From Kriegella sp963975415 (GTDB taxonomy: Bacteria > Bacteroidota > Bacteroidia > Flavobacteriales > Flavobacteriaceae), in assembly GCF_963975415.1 (NCBI RefSeq), contig NZ_CAXBGN010000015.1, forward strand, positions 62,001 through 126,000: 64,000 bases of DNA. Reading direction: 5' to 3'. The translations under genes and the position numbers were made by a program. Of the stretch, positions 46,639-54,735 are shown one piece after another. The notes beneath the pieces are model-generated. The model saw nothing but the letters and a program-made list of their open reading frames with translations. It searched no databases and was not told where the DNA came from. How positions within the stretch are numbered: the first letter of the stretch is position 1; each line of letters begins with the position of its first letter.

Positions 46639-47568
46639 ATGAACCTTCAGTCTGAATTAAATAAAGCCCCCCTTTTTCAAAATCTCGAACTCTTGGCCAA
46701 TCAAGTGGTCGAAGGGTTTATTAGCGGCATTCATAAAAGTCCGTTTCACGGATTTTCTGCTGAATTTGCTGAACATAAAATCTATAATGTTGGTGAAAGT
46801 ACCAAGCACATTGACTGGAAGCTTTTCGCGAAGACCGATAAGCTTTATACCAAAAGATATGAAGAGGAGACGAACTTAAGGTGTCATATGATTTTGGATA
46901 ATTCCGCTTCGATGTATTATCCGCAGATCAAGAATTTGTCGATCGACAATCTCAATAAGGTCGGCTTTAGTGTGTTGGCTATTGCTGCCTTGATGAATGT
47001 GCTAAAGAGGCAACGCGATGCCGTTGGGCTCAGTGTCTATTCCGATGGATATCACTATTATTCACCTGAAAAAGGTAGTGAGCGGCACCGACAGATGTTA
47101 ATGGCGAAACTAAGTGAGATAAGTTTAGATGCTACACCGGCACAGCAGACCGAAACCTACACCTATTTGCACCAAATAGCGGAGAAAATAAAACGACGTA
47201 GCCTTATTTTTCTGTTTACCGATATGTTTCAGGCCAATATCGATGATGGAAAATTATTTGATGCGCTCCGTCATCTGAAATATAATAAGCACGAGGTTGT
47301 ATTATTTCATGTGCTCGATAAGGATACAGAGTTGCATTTTAACTTTGACCATGCCCCCAAGCGTTTTTTTGACGTAGAAACTGGTGAGCATATCGATCTA
47401 TATTCCGATGCGGTCAAAGATGCCTACGAAAATAGCATTGAAGATCAACTTGAGACCTTAAAATTAAAATGTGCACAGTATAAGATTAAATATGTAGATA
47501 TTGATGTAAGAGCCCATTTTCATAGGGTATTGAACACGTTTATGGTCGAGCGTCAGAAATTTGTTTGA
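46639..47568 (+). CDS. DUF58 domain-containing protein
   Basis: 309-aa cytoplasmic DUF58 protein with a von Willebrand A-like core. Hallmark GFSAEFAEHKIYNVGESTKHIDWKLFAKTDKLYTKRYEEETN with the D-W-K/ARTD-type signature, then MILDNSASMYYP (MIDAS-like DxSxS) and IFLFTDMF. In other bacteria it is encoded with MoxR ATPases and VWA proteins that act in envelope stress or protein activation; none of these is adjacent here. Start fits the family N-terminus. Confidence 0.92.
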   Translation: MNLQSELNKAPLFQNLELLANQVVEGFISGIHKSPFHGFSAEFAEHKIYNVGESTKHIDWKLFAKTDKLYTKRYEEETNLRCHMILDNSASMYYPQIKNLSIDNLNKVGFSVLAIAALMNVLKRQRDAVGLSVYSDGYHYYSPEKGSERHRQMLMAKLSEISLDATPAQQTETYTYLHQIAEKIKRRSLIFLFTDMFQANIDDGKLFDALRHLKYNKHEVVLFHVLDKDTELHFNFDHAPKRFFDVETGEHIDLYSDAVKDAYENSIEDQLETLKLKCAQYKIKYVDIDVRAHFHRVLNTFMVERQKFV

Positions 47569-47596
47569 TGCGAATTCAAAATTTTAAAAAAAAATG

Positions 47597-47627
47597 TTTG
47601 TGGAATTCAAATAGCAACGTATATTTG
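47597..47627 (+). promoter_or_regulatory. Consensus promoter of tRNA-Asp
   Basis: TTTG at 47597-47600, exactly 19 bases, TATATTTG at 47620-47627. A textbook Bacteroidetes housekeeping promoter, 17 bases before the tRNA. Confidence 0.85.
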
Positions 47628-47644
47628 CACACGCTAAACGCCAC

Positions 47645-47718
47645 GGTTCGGTAGTTCAGTTGGTTAGAATACCTGCCTGTCACGCAGGGGGTCGCGGGTT
47701 CGAGTCCCGTCCGGACCG
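47645..47718 (+). tRNA. tRNA-Asp (GTC)
   Basis: 74-nt cloverleaf without encoded CCA. Acceptor arms GGTTCGG and CCGGACC pair over 7 bases (one G-T), the D arm contains AGTTCAGTTGGTTAGAAT, the anticodon arm CCTGC-CTGTCAC-GCAGG has anticodon GTC at 47679-47681, and the T arm is CGGGTTCGAGTCCCG. Its 3' end is the integration site of the element that follows. Confidence 0.97.
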
Positions 47719-47719
47719 C
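47700..47719 (+). repeat. Attachment site at tRNA-Asp 3' end (integrase-proximal)
   Basis: 20 bp from the T-loop to just beyond the discriminator base of tRNA-Asp, repeated exactly at 61394-61413 in the same orientation. Together with the integrase gene at 47960 this identifies the pair as the two ends of an integrated element. Confidence 0.9.
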
Positions 47720-47741
47720 TAGGAGAAATCCAAAATAGATC

Positions 47742-47777
47742 AAAAGCCTTTAAATCAATGATTTAAGGGCTTTTTTA
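47742..47777 (+). terminator. Rho-independent terminator downstream of tRNA-Asp
   Basis: Long hairpin: AAAGCC..TTAAATCA pairs with TGATTTAAGGGCTTT with one wobble, then TTTTTT. It lies inside the element, so after integration the element supplies the tRNA terminator; the presumed original one is at 61419. Confidence 0.8.
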
Positions 47778-47959
47778 TTTTTCAATGATACCAGATAAAA
47801 CCACTTGAAACCTAATATAAGGTGCGCTATTCGGTGCCCCTTTTCAGCCTTTGAAAGATTCGCAAAAATGCACGCTAAAGACTGTTAATGAATTCTATAG
47901 GGGTTTTTTTGAAGGTTTTCTTTTTCTAACTTCAAGGAAATTACATAGAATTTCTGCTT

Positions 47960-49207
47960 GTGTCCGGAGCCATATTCATACTGTTCTATCCCAAGAAAAA
48001 ACAATCCGATAAAGATGGTTTGGTTTGTTTGTACGCGCGTATAACCGTACACGGACAGCGAAGCGAGTTTAGCTTGGGCAGAAAGATAGACGCAAGGCGA
48101 TGGTCTTCGGTCGGCGGGAAATTAAAGGGAACTACCAAGAAAGTGTCCGACTTTAATGCTTTTTTGGATCATGTCAGAAACCGTTGTTACAATATCCATA
48201 ACGAGCTTATAAAAAGTGGGGAGCATATAAGCGCCCGCGCCATTGCCGACATTTATCTGGGAAAACGAAAAAGGCAGTGGATGCTATTGGAAATCTTTCA
48301 AAACCATAACGATGAAATGGCGAGCTTGGTGGGAAAGGAGTATTCATCTGGAACCCTACAGCGCTATAAAACGGCATTAAAGCATACCAAACACTTCATT
48401 TTCTATAAGTATAAAAGAAAGGATACGCCCGTCGAAAAGATAGACCATGAGTTTATAACAGGTTTGGAGTATTTCTTAAAAATGAATAGGAAATTAGGAC
48501 ATAATTCGGCGGTGAAATATATTGTAAATCTCAAAAAGATAATACGCATCGCTTATGCCAATCAGTGGATTTCAAGAGATCCGTTTTTTCATTGGAAAGC
48601 TAGTTGGAAAACAAGGGAACGAAAATATCTGACTGAAGATGAGCTACAGAAGCTTATGAGTACTGAATTTCAAAACAAGCGGTTGGAAAGGGTGAGGGAC
48701 ATTTTTATATTTTGTTGTTTCACAGGGCTTGCCTATGTAGATGTTAAAAACCTTGCAGAAGACGCCGTCCTTATTGATGTTAAAGGCCAAAAGTGGATTA
48801 AGACGCATAGAAGAAAAACAAAAACACTAAGTAGTATTCCTTTGCTTCCTATTGCGGAGAATATTCTGAAAAAATATCAACGGCATGCGGTCGTTGTCAA
48901 AGGGAGCGGAGTTTTACCGGTTTTAACCAATCAGAAATTGAATGCCTATTTAAAGGACGTAGCGGAAGCTTGTGGAATTAATAAGAACCTGACCACCCAT
49001 TTGGCACGACATACTTTTGCTACGACTGTAACCCTTTCCAACGGCGTTCCTATTGAATCGGTAAGTAAGATGTTAGGTCATACCTCATTGAAGACCACTC
49101 AAATTTACGCCAAGGTAGTCGACCATAAACTCATTGAAGATATGGCCTTGGTGAAGTATCGCTTTACTTATACCGGTAACCAAAAACGGGCATCTACTGA
49201 TAATTAA
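47960..49207 (+). CDS. Tyrosine recombinase/integrase (Bacteroidetes type)
   Basis: 415-aa site-specific recombinase. N-terminal arm-binding domain (FILFYPKKKQSDKDGLVCLYARI), SAM-like core-binding domain (about 110-210) and catalytic domain with HLARHTFAT (His-x-x-Arg), LGHTSLKTTQIYAKV with the nucleophilic Tyr, and Lys in HRRKTKT. The position of the first catalytic Arg reads CCFTGLAYVDV, i.e. without Arg, as in many Bacteroidetes integrases. GTG start; the exact start is uncertain. It lies 241 bases from the att site in tRNA-Asp and should catalyse integration/excision of the 13.7-kb element. Confidence 0.94.
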   Translation: MSGAIFILFYPKKKQSDKDGLVCLYARITVHGQRSEFSLGRKIDARRWSSVGGKLKGTTKKVSDFNAFLDHVRNRCYNIHNELIKSGEHISARAIADIYLGKRKRQWMLLEIFQNHNDEMASLVGKEYSSGTLQRYKTALKHTKHFIFYKYKRKDTPVEKIDHEFITGLEYFLKMNRKLGHNSAVKYIVNLKKIIRIAYANQWISRDPFFHWKASWKTRERKYLTEDELQKLMSTEFQNKRLERVRDIFIFCCFTGLAYVDVKNLAEDAVLIDVKGQKWIKTHRRKTKTLSSIPLLPIAENILKKYQRHAVVVKGSGVLPVLTNQKLNAYLKDVAEACGINKNLTTHLARHTFATTVTLSNGVPIESVSKMLGHTSLKTTQIYAKVVDHKLIEDMALVKYRFTYTGNQKRASTDN

Positions 49208-49526
49208 AAATTTGGAAGAGCAAGAGGGCAACACGCTGGCGCGGTGTTGCATTATACAAGTAATTTGTTTTGAGGGACTTATTGAAAATGTAAGCCCTGT
49301 AAAAAGCCCGTATTTGCGGCAAATGCGGCGGGAACACCAATAAAACTGCAAAAATTTGCGGCAATTGCTATTCTTGAAAAGTCTACCGGATTTTTGCTGA
49401 TTTTAGTCAAATGGCTCCGGAAACCTCATAAACTGGAACGAATTTGCGTCAAATCCATTTTTTGCCTGGCAAGCAGATTAGTTTGGTAAGTTTGGGACGT
49501 GCAGCACGAAACTTCGTTTCGCTCGC
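49208..49526. other. Non-coding, partly degenerate stretch after the integrase
   Basis: No gene supported. It contains an inverted repeat GCAACAC / GTGTTGC at about 49222-49244 shortly after the integrase stop, without a clear T run, and three short near-palindromes of the type TTTGCGGCAAA (about 49313, 49352, 49443). Confidence 0.35.
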
Positions 49527-49892
49527 TTACATATTGATTTCATATCGCGTACTCCGACCTCGTCCTGTAGGTTTAAAGATACCTTTCTCGACTAAATCCT
49601 GTAAATCCCTTGTTGCTGTGGCTTTTGATGCACTGGTTAAAGAAAGGTATTTTCTGGCGTTCATGCCTCCTTCAAAACCTTGGTGGCCTTCATCCAACCT
49701 CCAATTTTTCCGTTTCGTTTTTACGTAAGCCATACCACTTGGCAAACTATCAATTATAAACTGGTAGCGTTCACATAGGCATCAGGAACCTCGGAAGAGG
49801 GAACTATCTTCTATATAAATGGATTCAAAAGTTTCGTTAACTATGTCCTCACTGAAACGGTTATGTAAATTCTGGCACTTGAACCTGGCCAT
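49527..49892 (-). pseudogene. Remnant carrying a Fic-family C-terminal winged-helix region
   Basis: The last 72 codons (49745-49527) contain FEGGMNARKYLSLT, SKATATRDLQDLVEKGIF and GRGRSTRYEIN, the winged-helix tail found at the end of many Fic-domain proteins. No Fic motif HPFxxGNGR is found upstream. The same frame continues back to an ATG at 49892 but is cut by one TGA at 49782-49784; the upstream 36 codons (ARFKCQNLHNRFSEDI) are not recognised. Best read as a decayed gene or two fused fragments. The following ~310 bases to 50208 hold nothing else I can support. Confidence 0.6.
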
Positions 49893-50208
49893 TTCTCCGA
49901 ATTGCGCCTCTTTTCAAAAACAAAGAAATTTTACCACTGAACATGGTGATAATCAACCCTAATAGCGTAAGCGTTCTAGTCTAATTCGGGGCTAATTCTT
50001 TACAAACATCAGCTATTGAACAGAATAATTCTGTAACTTACTTCCTTTGATCGTAAACAGTGATTTTATCTCAAACATTTGTTTTAGAACACTGTTTAAG
50101 TGACCTGAGCTTTTTGCTTTCTCTAATATATATTCCCATTTTTTTATATTGAACCTATTTCTACTTAAAAAAATGGACTTGGAATTTATTCAATAATTTA
50201 AGAATAAT

Positions 50209-51987
50209 ATGATACCTCCGGAACTAATTGTCGCAGTGATTATTTTAGGAGCGGTTATACTTTTCAGCTTTGAGATATTTTCCATTGATGTCACCGCCTT
50301 GATTATTATGTGTGCATTGATGGTGACAGGCGTACTGACCGTGGAGGAGGCCGTTTCAGGATTTAGCAACCCCGCCACGTTGACCGTTTTGGCTATGTTG
50401 ATCATCAGTGTCGGCATACAAAATACCGGACTTATTAATTATTTTGGTAAACAGAGTGATAGTACCGGTATCAATAATGAAATTGTTGTGATGGCCATGA
50501 CTATGTTTTTGGCGGGTACGTTGTCCGCATTTCTGAACAACACAGCTGTAGTTGCGATCTTCCTTCCGATGACCCTGAAGATTGCGAAACAGAAAAAAAT
50601 CAATGCCAATAAACTGCTTATGGCACTATCCTTTGGAGCCATGCTTGGGGGTTCATGTACGGTAATCGGGTCATCTACCAACTTACTTGTAAGTGCAATT
50701 TCCGAAGAGCATGGTTTGGGCGCGATTAAAATGTTCGAACTCGCTCCTGTAGGGGGCATCTTGTTCATCGCCGTGACTATTTTCCTGGTAATCGGTATAA
50801 GAAAAACTATTCCAGAGCGGAAATCTGAAAATGAAGACCTTACCGGTGTTTATCGACTCGATAACTACCTGGCAGAAATGAAACTACCGGAAAATTCTCC
50901 TTTTGTTGGAAAAACTATCGAGCAGACCCGGCTTTTACAGGACCACGACCTGGAAATACTGCAAATCATTCGTAAGGAGAAAATAATATACCTGCCCGAA
51001 AACATACAATTATTGGAAGCAGATGACTCACTGATTGTTAAGGCAAAAGCAAGAAAAATAGTAGCATTGGGCAAAATTCCCGGTATTGAGATTAGGACGG
51101 ATCTAGCAATTAGTGATCAAGAATTAATCACCGAAGACGTTGTCTTGATGGAGGTGATCATTGGACCCGACTCCCAATTCATTAATAAAAGGATAAACGA
51201 AATTGATTTCCGAAAAAAGTATAGCGCAATTCCTTTGGCGGTTCGCGGAAAACAAGGGGTAGCGGTTGAACAACTTGACCAAATTGCCCTTTCGGAAGGA
51301 TTTGCCCTTTTATTGGAAATAGAAAAAGATGCAATTTCCGAACTCCATGCGGGGGACGATTTTATAGTGCTTCACGAGCTGCAGCAGATTAAGTTGGAAA
51401 AACGAAAGGCTATCATCGCTACCGCCATAGTTATTGCTGTAATTCTTGCTGCGACCCTTAACCTTACCTCAATCCTGGTAAGCGCCTGGTTGGGTTGTGT
51501 AGCGATGTTCGTTACCCGGGTAATCAGGATTCAAAATGCTTACAGCAAAGTCAGTTGGAAAATTTTTTTCTTGTTGGCAGGGCTTATTCCTTTGGGTACG
51601 GCGATTGAAAAATCTGGTACCGGTCATCTTGTGGCCACTTTTATCACGGAACACTTGGCCATATACGGCCCGGTGGTGATTCTATCCTCCTTGTTCCTTC
51701 TTACCACCTTACTGTCGGGGTTTGTTACCAATAATGCTGTGGCCGTACTCTTGGCCCCCATAGCTATTACTATTGCACATCAATTGCAAATAGACTCGAA
51801 GCCATTTTTGCTGGCTGTCATCTTTGGGGCCAATACCAGCTTCCTGACCCCCATAGGCTATCAAACCAACACATTGATCTATGGGGCCGGCCAATTTAAA
51901 TTCGTCGACTTTTTGAAAACGGGCGGGTTGATGACCTTATTGGTCTGGATATTGATAACGGTGTTGCTCCCACTTTTTTACTTTTAA
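50209..51987 (+). CDS. SLC13-family permease with two TrkA-C domains
   Basis: 592-aa inner-membrane transporter. Hydrophobic halves (about 1-200 and 390-592) carry the paired re-entrant motifs GGSCTVIGSSTNLLVSA (about 145-161) and GANTSFLTPIGYQTNTLIYG (about 543-562). Two cytosolic RCK_C/TrkA-C domains sit between them (about 215-290 and 300-380), which usually bind small regulatory ligands. Relatives carry sulfate, dicarboxylates or other anions with Na+; the substrate here is unknown. Cargo of the tRNA-Asp island, own transcription unit, same strand as GH130. Confidence 0.92.
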   Translation: MIPPELIVAVIILGAVILFSFEIFSIDVTALIIMCALMVTGVLTVEEAVSGFSNPATLTVLAMLIISVGIQNTGLINYFGKQSDSTGINNEIVVMAMTMFLAGTLSAFLNNTAVVAIFLPMTLKIAKQKKINANKLLMALSFGAMLGGSCTVIGSSTNLLVSAISEEHGLGAIKMFELAPVGGILFIAVTIFLVIGIRKTIPERKSENEDLTGVYRLDNYLAEMKLPENSPFVGKTIEQTRLLQDHDLEILQIIRKEKIIYLPENIQLLEADDSLIVKAKARKIVALGKIPGIEIRTDLAISDQELITEDVVLMEVIIGPDSQFINKRINEIDFRKKYSAIPLAVRGKQGVAVEQLDQIALSEGFALLLEIEKDAISELHAGDDFIVLHELQQIKLEKRKAIIATAIVIAVILAATLNLTSILVSAWLGCVAMFVTRVIRIQNAYSKVSWKIFFLLAGLIPLGTAIEKSGTGHLVATFITEHLAIYGPVVILSSLFLLTTLLSGFVTNNAVAVLLAPIAITIAHQLQIDSKPFLLAVIFGANTSFLTPIGYQTNTLIYGAGQFKFVDFLKTGGLMTLLVWILITVLLPLFYF

Positions 51988-52236
51988 AAACAAGATTTCG
52001 AGGACGTGTAAGAACTGCGTTTCGATACGGTTTAGTCAATACCAGCAAATGTATCGTTGTTTGATTTAGATTAATAAAATCTGTCAAATACTATGCATTA
52101 CGGTCGTTGAACTCATAAACTTTAAATTGTACTGCTACTTATCCTCCATATAGGTAAAGTTTTGAAAATAGCATTATGTAATTAAATCAATCTATTACTC
52201 TTTATATAACGTACCTTTCTGTTTTCCCGAAAACAT

Positions 52237-53694
52237 ATGAGACTTCCTGTAACACGTAAAAATTTAAAATTTCTGCCCGATTCCAGTCGTGTCGTCGCCC
52301 GGTTCTTCAACAATGGAGAGGAACGTACCGGCAATCTTGTAAAACGTTTAATGACCCTTGATGATGACGCCGTGGCACGAGAACTTGACCACACGCTACG
52401 TGAGTTCGTGGGCCGTCATCGAAATATTTCGCAGATATTCCTCGCGCACTACGAAAACCACAGAGGGCTCTTAGAACGGATGGAGTTGGACGATTCCCAT
52501 TTATCGAAAGAGCGCAAATTGCTGATCGGGTCTTATTCCACAATGGAATATTCCATTGAGTCGGCCGCTATTTTTAATCCATCGATCATTGAGGATTTTA
52601 ATCAGTCGTTTTTGGCCAAAGGGGAGCAACGGGTAGTAATTTCATTTAGGGCAACGGGAGAGGGGCATCTGTCCTCCATCGTTTTTCGAAGGGGAATCCT
52701 GGATGCGAACAACGACCTCAAAATGATGAAAGTGCGCAACCATATCGATCTGCCCAAAATCGTACAGAAGAAATCGTATGATAAAGGAAGGTTTGTGCAA
52801 AAGCTTCGCGAGATGAAAATATCCAAGCAATATTCATCGGTAATCATGGAAAATCTGCCAGACCATTTCGAATACCATCAATTGCGGAATTCGGTCGATA
52901 AGGTCTTATCGAACGGACTTACTATTAATAAGAAGTTGGCTTTGGAAGAAATGACGTGGTTGGTAGATTCGTACTACGATGTAGAATTTAGCTTGGATTC
53001 CGATATTTCCGAACGGGTTATTTTCCCTATCTCGCCATCCGAAAGCAAAGGTATCGAGGATGCAAGGTTTGTTCGATTTCAGGAGGATGATGGGACGGAA
53101 AAAATTTATGCCACGTATACCGCTTACGATGGGCATACCATATTGCCCAAACTATTGTCAACGGAAGATTTTAATACTTTTCGTATCATGCCTATGCACG
53201 GCAAGGGAGCGCAAAACAAGAATTTCGCCCTTTTCCCAAAAAAAATAAAAAGTAAATATGCCGTACTTGCACGTGTTGACGGGGTAAATAATTATATCAT
53301 GTATTCGGATCGCAACACGCTTTGGAATAATCCAATCAAGATTCAAGAACCTAAATATCCTTGGGAATTTACCCAGATCGGAAATTGCGGCTCCCCTCTT
53401 TGGACGGAAGAAGGCTGGTTGATAATTACCCATGGCGTTGGGCCGATGCGAAGGTATTGCATCGGCGCATCACTGTTTGATTTGGACGACCCTACCCAAG
53501 AAATTGGAAGACTTTCAGAACCCTTACTTTCCCCTTTGGAAGAAGAACGAGAGGGTTATGTTCCGAACGTGGTGTATTCCTGTGGTTCGATGATACATAA
53601 CGAAAGCCTGATCTTGCCTTACGCCGTTTCCGATTATTCCTCGTCTTATGCCACCGTTGAAATGGCCGAGTTGATGCAGGCACTAAAGGGATAA
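52237..53694 (+). CDS. GH130-family glycosidase/phosphorylase-like protein
   Basis: 485-aa protein with a five-bladed propeller of glycoside hydrolase family 130 in its C-terminal part: KGIEDARFVRF (about 271-281), YATYTAYDG, KGAQNKNFALFPKKI, PWEFTQIGNCGSPLWTEEGWLIITHGVGPMRRYCIGASLFDL, and VPNVVYSCG. The N-terminal ~200 residues (RKNLKFLPDSSRVVARFF, FLAHYENHRGL) form an extra helical domain seen in a subgroup of the family. Characterised GH130 enzymes mostly phosphorolyse or hydrolyse beta-mannosides; which substrate applies is not clear. Convergent with two glycosyltransferase genes that probably share its pathway. Confidence 0.88.
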   Translation: MRLPVTRKNLKFLPDSSRVVARFFNNGEERTGNLVKRLMTLDDDAVARELDHTLREFVGRHRNISQIFLAHYENHRGLLERMELDDSHLSKERKLLIGSYSTMEYSIESAAIFNPSIIEDFNQSFLAKGEQRVVISFRATGEGHLSSIVFRRGILDANNDLKMMKVRNHIDLPKIVQKKSYDKGRFVQKLREMKISKQYSSVIMENLPDHFEYHQLRNSVDKVLSNGLTINKKLALEEMTWLVDSYYDVEFSLDSDISERVIFPISPSESKGIEDARFVRFQEDDGTEKIYATYTAYDGHTILPKLLSTEDFNTFRIMPMHGKGAQNKNFALFPKKIKSKYAVLARVDGVNNYIMYSDRNTLWNNPIKIQEPKYPWEFTQIGNCGSPLWTEEGWLIITHGVGPMRRYCIGASLFDLDDPTQEIGRLSEPLLSPLEEEREGYVPNVVYSCGSMIHNESLILPYAVSDYSSSYATVEMAELMQALKG

Positions 53695-53727
53695 GGGAAA
53701 ATTCCAAGATAAAGATTCAAAATTTCC

Positions 53728-54735
53728 CTATCGTATCAATTCTTTATAAACCTGAACATACGCATCGGCCATGGTATCAATTCCGAATTTTTCAAGTGCG
53801 TGCTTCCGGCAATCCTGTGGGGAAATTGTAGCCAATTTCTTAACCGCATCGACCGCTTTATCCAGGGTACGGACAAGGTATCCCGTTTTTCCGTCCAGTA
53901 TCAATTCTGGCATGCTTCCCCTCTTAAAGGCGATAACGGGTGTACCGCACATCATGGCCTCTGCAACACTCAGGCCAAAGGGCTCTTCAAAAGTTATCGG
54001 ATGTAACAATGCTTTTGCACCGCCCAACAATCTGTTGCCTTCCTCTTGGTCGACGTTTCCCAAGTATGTCACATTTTTATCGTCCAATTTAGGGGCTATG
54101 TCCCTGCTATAGTAGTATTGGTTTTGGATGAGGCCCGCTATTCTAATGGGATAGCCACTTCTTTTGGCAATTTCTATGGCCTCCGCAGTCCCTTTTTTCG
54201 GATGGATCCTTCCGTAGAACAGTAAATAGTCTTCCTTTGGTTCCTGAAATTGGAATTTAGTCGAATCGATGCCATGGTAAATCGTACGATGGTAGTCCAG
54301 TTCGGGATGCCTGTCCGAATCGGAGATGGAAATATAGGTCAAACTGGGATTATATTTTTTGTAGACCGGAATGATTTTCTCGGAAGAGAATCCGTGAACC
54401 GTAGTGACCATAGGTGTTTTAATCAACCGGGAATAGGTCAGGGGCAGAAAATCGAAATGATTGTGAACGATATCGAAATCGTCCGCCTGTTCCATCAAAT
54501 TGGCTATATGTAGGCACTCCCAGACCTTGGCATCTACATTGATATCCTCGGCATAGGGAGTTGCGCATACGGACTGTAGTTTGCCCGAGGTAATGGAATC
54601 CCCGGTAGCGAATAAAGTAACATCCAGCCCTTTTTTTACGAGGGCCTCGGTAAGTACGGAAGCTACCTGTTCCCACGGCCCATAATTTTTGGGCGGTGTA
54701 CGCCAAGCGATCGGCGACAGCATGGCAATTTTCAT
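53728..54735 (-). CDS. Glycosyltransferase family 4
   Basis: 335-aa GT-B retaining glycosyltransferase. N-terminal MKIAMLSPIAWRTPPKNYGPWEQVASVLTEAL-like acceptor half, VHNHFDFLPL and TTVHGF, then the donor half with YGRIHPKKGTAEAIEIA and the EX7E motif in FEEPFGLSVAEAMMCGTPVIAF. Cytoplasmic, no membrane anchor. Its ATG overlaps the stop of the upstream fusion gene (ATGA), so the two are translationally coupled. Sugar donor unknown. Confidence 0.93.
   Translation of the reverse strand: MKIAMLSPIAWRTPPKNYGPWEQVASVLTEALVKKGLDVTLFATGDSITSGKLQSVCATPYAEDINVDAKVWECLHIANLMEQADDFDIVHNHFDFLPLTYSRLIKTPMVTTVHGFSSEKIIPVYKKYNPSLTYISISDSDRHPELDYHRTIYHGIDSTKFQFQEPKEDYLLFYGRIHPKKGTAEAIEIAKRSGYPIRIAGLIQNQYYYSRDIAPKLDDKNVTYLGNVDQEEGNRLLGGAKALLHPITFEEPFGLSVAEAMMCGTPVIAFKRGSMPELILDGKTGYLVRTLDKAVDAVKKLATISPQDCRKHALEKFGIDTMADAYVQVYKELIR

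Noticed and set aside
49444..49728. 94-codon plus-strand frame after the integrase
   Set aside because: Antisense to the Fic-like frame, whose translation has recognisable motifs; the plus-strand product has none.
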